Shown here in pieces: positions 50,378 through 52,215 of a stretch of DNA of 52,215 nt. Location of the stretch: assembly GCF_001436505.1 (NCBI RefSeq), contig NZ_AYYI01000026.1, positions 1 through 52,215 on the forward strand, written 5' to 3'. Below the pieces are notes generated by a model. The model was not told the origin of the DNA, searched no databases, and saw only the letters and a program-made list of their open reading frames with translations. The stretch is from Loigolactobacillus rennini DSM 20253 (lineage in GTDB: Bacteria > Bacillota > Bacilli > Lactobacillales > Lactobacillaceae). Numbering within the stretch: the stretch's first letter is position 1; each line of letters opens with the position of its first letter. A program made the position numbers and the translations under genes.

Positions 50378-50671
50378 TTATAATTCATTAAGCCAGATAC
50401 TGCTCGACATTGCCCCACGATAAGTACTAGCACTCTTTTCTATTTGTGAATAAAGTTTGAGGACACTTTTTGGAGCCTTAAACTGATGCCCTAACAAATA
50501 GGAAGCAATACCATTACTTAATCGCGTACAGACAAGTTGTTGTCGATCACCATTTTGTAAAGATTCTCCACAGTCTAATAATAGCTTAGCTATTTCTGGA
50601 TTGTTTTGCACTTGTTGGTCAGCATATGTCTTGCTTATGTCCTCAAATAGTTTATTTGATTTTTTATTCAT
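50378..50671 (-). CDS. Bacteriocin immunity-like protein
   Basis: A 97-residue helical protein of the EntA-immunity type: four helices with the LSNGIASYLLGHQFKAPKSVLKLYSQI segment matching the third and fourth. Such cytoplasmic proteins guard the mannose PTS receptor against class II bacteriocins. I use the ATG at 50671, which overlaps the stop of a short upstream frame; two earlier ATGs are possible (to 50686). No bacteriocin precursor with a double-glycine leader is visible, so it may give immunity to bacteriocins of other strains. Confidence 0.68.
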   Translation of the reverse strand: MNKKSNKLFEDISKTYADQQVQNNPEIAKLLLDCGESLQNGDRQQLVCTRLSNGIASYLLGHQFKAPKSVLKLYSQIEKSASTYRGAMSSSIWLNEL

Positions 50672-50792
50672 CAACATCAATCCCATTATTTATTCTATTT
50701 TGAGCCCAACTATTAACTACGTAGAATTTCTTGCCCCAATTAAATGAACTAGTACCAAATTTTCCAAAAACAAAGATAGCACCTAGATTCAT
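50664..50792 (-). CDS. Possible 42-residue peptide coupled to the immunity-like gene
   Basis: An open frame from ATG at 50792 ends with TAA at 50664-50666, overlapping the immunity-gene ATG by eight bases. The peptide is rich in aromatic residues, Gly and Asn (FVFGKFGTSSFNWGKKFYVV). The overlap looks like translational coupling, the usual arrangement of bacteriocin and immunity genes, but there is no good ribosome-binding site and no double-Gly leader. Confidence 0.3.
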   Translation of the reverse strand: MNLGAIFVFGKFGTSSFNWGKKFYVVNSWAQNRINNGIDVDE

Positions 50793-50898
50793 TAAGCTAC
50801 TTTAATAATAACTGTAAATCTGTAAATACATTAAGTGCTTGTTTTAATCCGCTGCTGGTTACATTTACTAATTGTGACTATTTATCCTTCACCTGCAA

Positions 50899-50924
50899 AA
50901 TAAGGCTGGATAATTAGCCCTATT
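50899..50924 (-). terminator. Terminator at the end of the third immunity-like gene
   Basis: AATAGGGCT and AGCCTTATT on the minus strand make a 9-bp stem (one G-U) followed by TTTT. It begins inside the stop codon of the gene. Confidence 0.6.
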
Positions 50925-51285
50925 CTCGGCGGGGCATTTTTTCCAAGGGACTATAAAATTGTGATTTGTCCGAAAAGTCCGCCATATACAACCCGTTTAA
51001 CCCTGCCTTTTGTCCGATCGCCCCAAGTTTAATGATTAAATCTTCTTGTGGAGCGGGAAAATGAATCCGGCCTTTACTGGCTAAAATTCTAATGTAATTA
51101 ATCAACCGATTTACTAATGCTTCTGGGTTTTTAACCTGGTCGATCTTTTTATAGACTTGTAACAAAACATCAGTAATATTAAGCAGCTCGGCGGATTGAT
51201 CTGGTCGTTTCATTAAAAGACTGTAGAGTTCCTTAACATACTGTTTAGTATTTTTTCTAGTAATCTCTTCTTCATTAGATTTCAT
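50920..51285 (-). CDS. Bacteriocin immunity-like protein (121 aa)
   Basis: A full-length member of the enterocin A-immunity type. After a charged start come helices with KQYVKELYSLLMKRPDQSAELLNITDVLLQVYKKIDQ and NPEALVNRLINYIRILASKG, then a C-terminal extension (about 78-121). AAAAAGGATG precedes the ATG. It is a paralogue of the two genes downstream and has its own terminators on both sides. The bacteriocin it answers to is unknown. Confidence 0.72.
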   Translation of the reverse strand: MKSNEEEITRKNTKQYVKELYSLLMKRPDQSAELLNITDVLLQVYKKIDQVKNPEALVNRLINYIRILASKGRIHFPAPQEDLIIKLGAIGQKAGLNGLYMADFSDKSQFYSPLEKMPRRE

Positions 51286-51741
51286 TTCTTATCATCCTTT
51301 TTATACTATTCTATTTTTACACATAGTCATTAAAATAAAGAAGCAGGCATTTGTTGCTGCCTGCTTCTTGATAGATAATAGCAGGAACCGTTGCCGCCAT
51401 TTAACTTAATCAACTTTTCCTCACTAACATTTCATCCCTCACCAATAAGTATAATCGGCTTGGATGCACTTAACATATTTGACTATTAACGTCGCTAAAT
51501 TTGCTATAAGCGTCACAATTCGATTGATGAATGTTCTCAAAACCAAGTCGCGCAACTAGATTTTGAACAGATAAATTCCTTTGCAAAATCCAAATATTTT
51601 ATGCTAATTTCTCATAGCAACGATTCGTAAAAGTTCATTTCTTCTAAGTCAGATTTTATAATTAATGATCCCAAAGAAGAAAAATAATTACGTCTGATAA
51701 ACAGTGCTTAATAATAAATAACAATAAAAACTATGCTTAAA
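51286..51741. other. 456-base gap with a terminator and a possible gene remnant
   Basis: I see no intact gene. A minus-strand frame at 51470-51598 is open for 42 codons and includes NLSVQNLVARLGFENIHQ, like the conserved Asn-x-x-Ser to Leu-Gly-Phe motif of GNAT acetyltransferases, but has no start. The rest is AT-rich sequence without repeats that I could recognise. Confidence 0.4.
51338..51369 (-). terminator. Hairpin upstream of the third immunity-like gene
   Basis: AAGAAGCAGGCA and TGCCTGCTTCTT pair perfectly (12 bp) around an 8-base loop, and TATTTTA follows on the minus strand. It isolates the immunity gene from upstream transcription. Confidence 0.8.
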
Positions 51742-52215
51742 CTATTTCAATATTTGCCCGATCACCGGCAGCAAATTTAAGACTAAAATAACAACTGCAA
51801 TGACACGGCCTAATTTAATATTTTGTAACAAATAAACGAAAAATGCATAAATTAAAATGGCCATTAACAAAGCACTTAATACACTTAAAGTAGTCGTGGC
51901 AGCCGTTTGTAAGAACCCACCAGTAATAATCACCAAAATTAAATGAACGAAGTTGATGATCACATCAGAAATACAAGTGGTTAGATAAAAACTGCGCTTC
52001 ACTTGTTTTTTATCTAATAATGGGACATCCATAAAATGTTGTGCAAGCCAATAAACGAAATAACCAATATAAGTTGTCACAAATAAGGCAAGCACCACAC
52101 CAATCATGCTACTACCAAATGTCACCCACTGAACCGTTGCTGGTGCATCAATCAATATTTTTGAGAGCGTAAAATATTTTGTGTAAATGCATAAAAGATT
52201 TCTGAATTGTATAGA
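51742..52215 (-). CDS. Multi-helix membrane protein, partial at the window edge
   Basis: At least four hydrophobic helices (about 37 percent Leu/Ile/Val) with a YFVYWLAQHFMD turn and a loop DKKQVKRSFYLTT, reminiscent of Yip1-type membrane proteins. A TTG at 52155 could start a 137-residue protein, but it has no ribosome-binding site. The frame is open to the edge of the window with plausible sequence (YTKYFTLSKILIDAP). I therefore treat it as the C-terminal part of a longer gene. Confidence 0.6.
   Translation of the reverse strand, partial: SIQFRNLLCIYTKYFTLSKILIDAPATVQWVTFGSSMIGVVLALFVTTYIGYFVYWLAQHFMDVPLLDKKQVKRSFYLTTCISDVIINFVHLILVIITGGFLQTAATTTLSVLSALLMAILIYAFFVYLLQNIKLGRVIAVVILVLNLLPVIGQILK

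Overview
The window is a low-GC Firmicute chromosome segment, almost certainly from Lactobacillaceae. The glycolytic cggR-gap-pgk-tpiA group, smpB-rnr-secG, an rpoN gene, strong AAGGAGG ribosome-binding sites with many GTG/TTG starts, and a Gram-positive temperate siphovirus all fit this. I cannot assign a species from sequence alone.

Positions 1-11034 are host core. The end of a probable IS3-type element (1-50) is followed, on the minus strand, by smpB, rnr, secG, a ClC chloride/proton antiporter with an RCK_C tail, tpiA, pgk, gap, cggR and rpoN. The cggR promoter (TTGCAT-17-TATAAT) lies upstream of a two-part CggR operator. A strong terminator separates cggR-gap from pgk-tpiA, and eno is not adjacent.

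Positions 11090-49664 are one complete-looking prophage of 38,556 bp (core to core) in the 3' end of tRNA-Arg(CCG). A 19-bp core repeat lies inside the tRNA gene and again 2 nt after the integrase stop. Both inner flanks carry a pair of GTGCAC boxes 11 bp apart, the likely integrase arm sites. Next to the tRNA, between att and lysin, sits a four-gene metabolic cargo operon on the plus strand: GntR-type regulator, ADP-ribosylglycohydrolase-fold enzyme, NCS1 permease and PfkB kinase. This combination is like E. coli yegTUVW. The rest reads leftward on the minus strand from the repressor/Cro switch (45.5 kb): antirepressor, small early genes, replication/recombination (Gp157, SF2 helicase, Sak4-like ATPase, DUF669 protein, prim-pol, VirE helicase, VRR-NUC), late activator, a tRNA-like gene, HNH and terminase, portal, ClpP-type protease, capsid, connectors, tail genes with a -1 frameshift chaperone, tape measure, Dit, Tal, holin-like protein and a secreted amidase. 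The lysogeny arm (45.6-49.6 kb, plus strand) holds CI, an ImmA-like partner, an Ltp-type exclusion protein, a SHOCT protein, a lipoprotein and the integrase.

Positions 49665-52215 are host DNA again: the displaced tRNA terminator, three bacteriocin-immunity-like genes (one with an in-frame stop), and the end of a membrane-protein gene that runs off the window.

The observations most worth checking are the att-proximal cargo operon, the tape-measure gene with AGG where its start codon should be and lying in frame with the frameshifted chaperone, the 67-nt tRNA-Arg(CCU)-like gene leading the late transcript, phased GTTGC boxes at the presumed late promoter, and the TTTACAC repeats around an AT-only tract that look like a replication origin.
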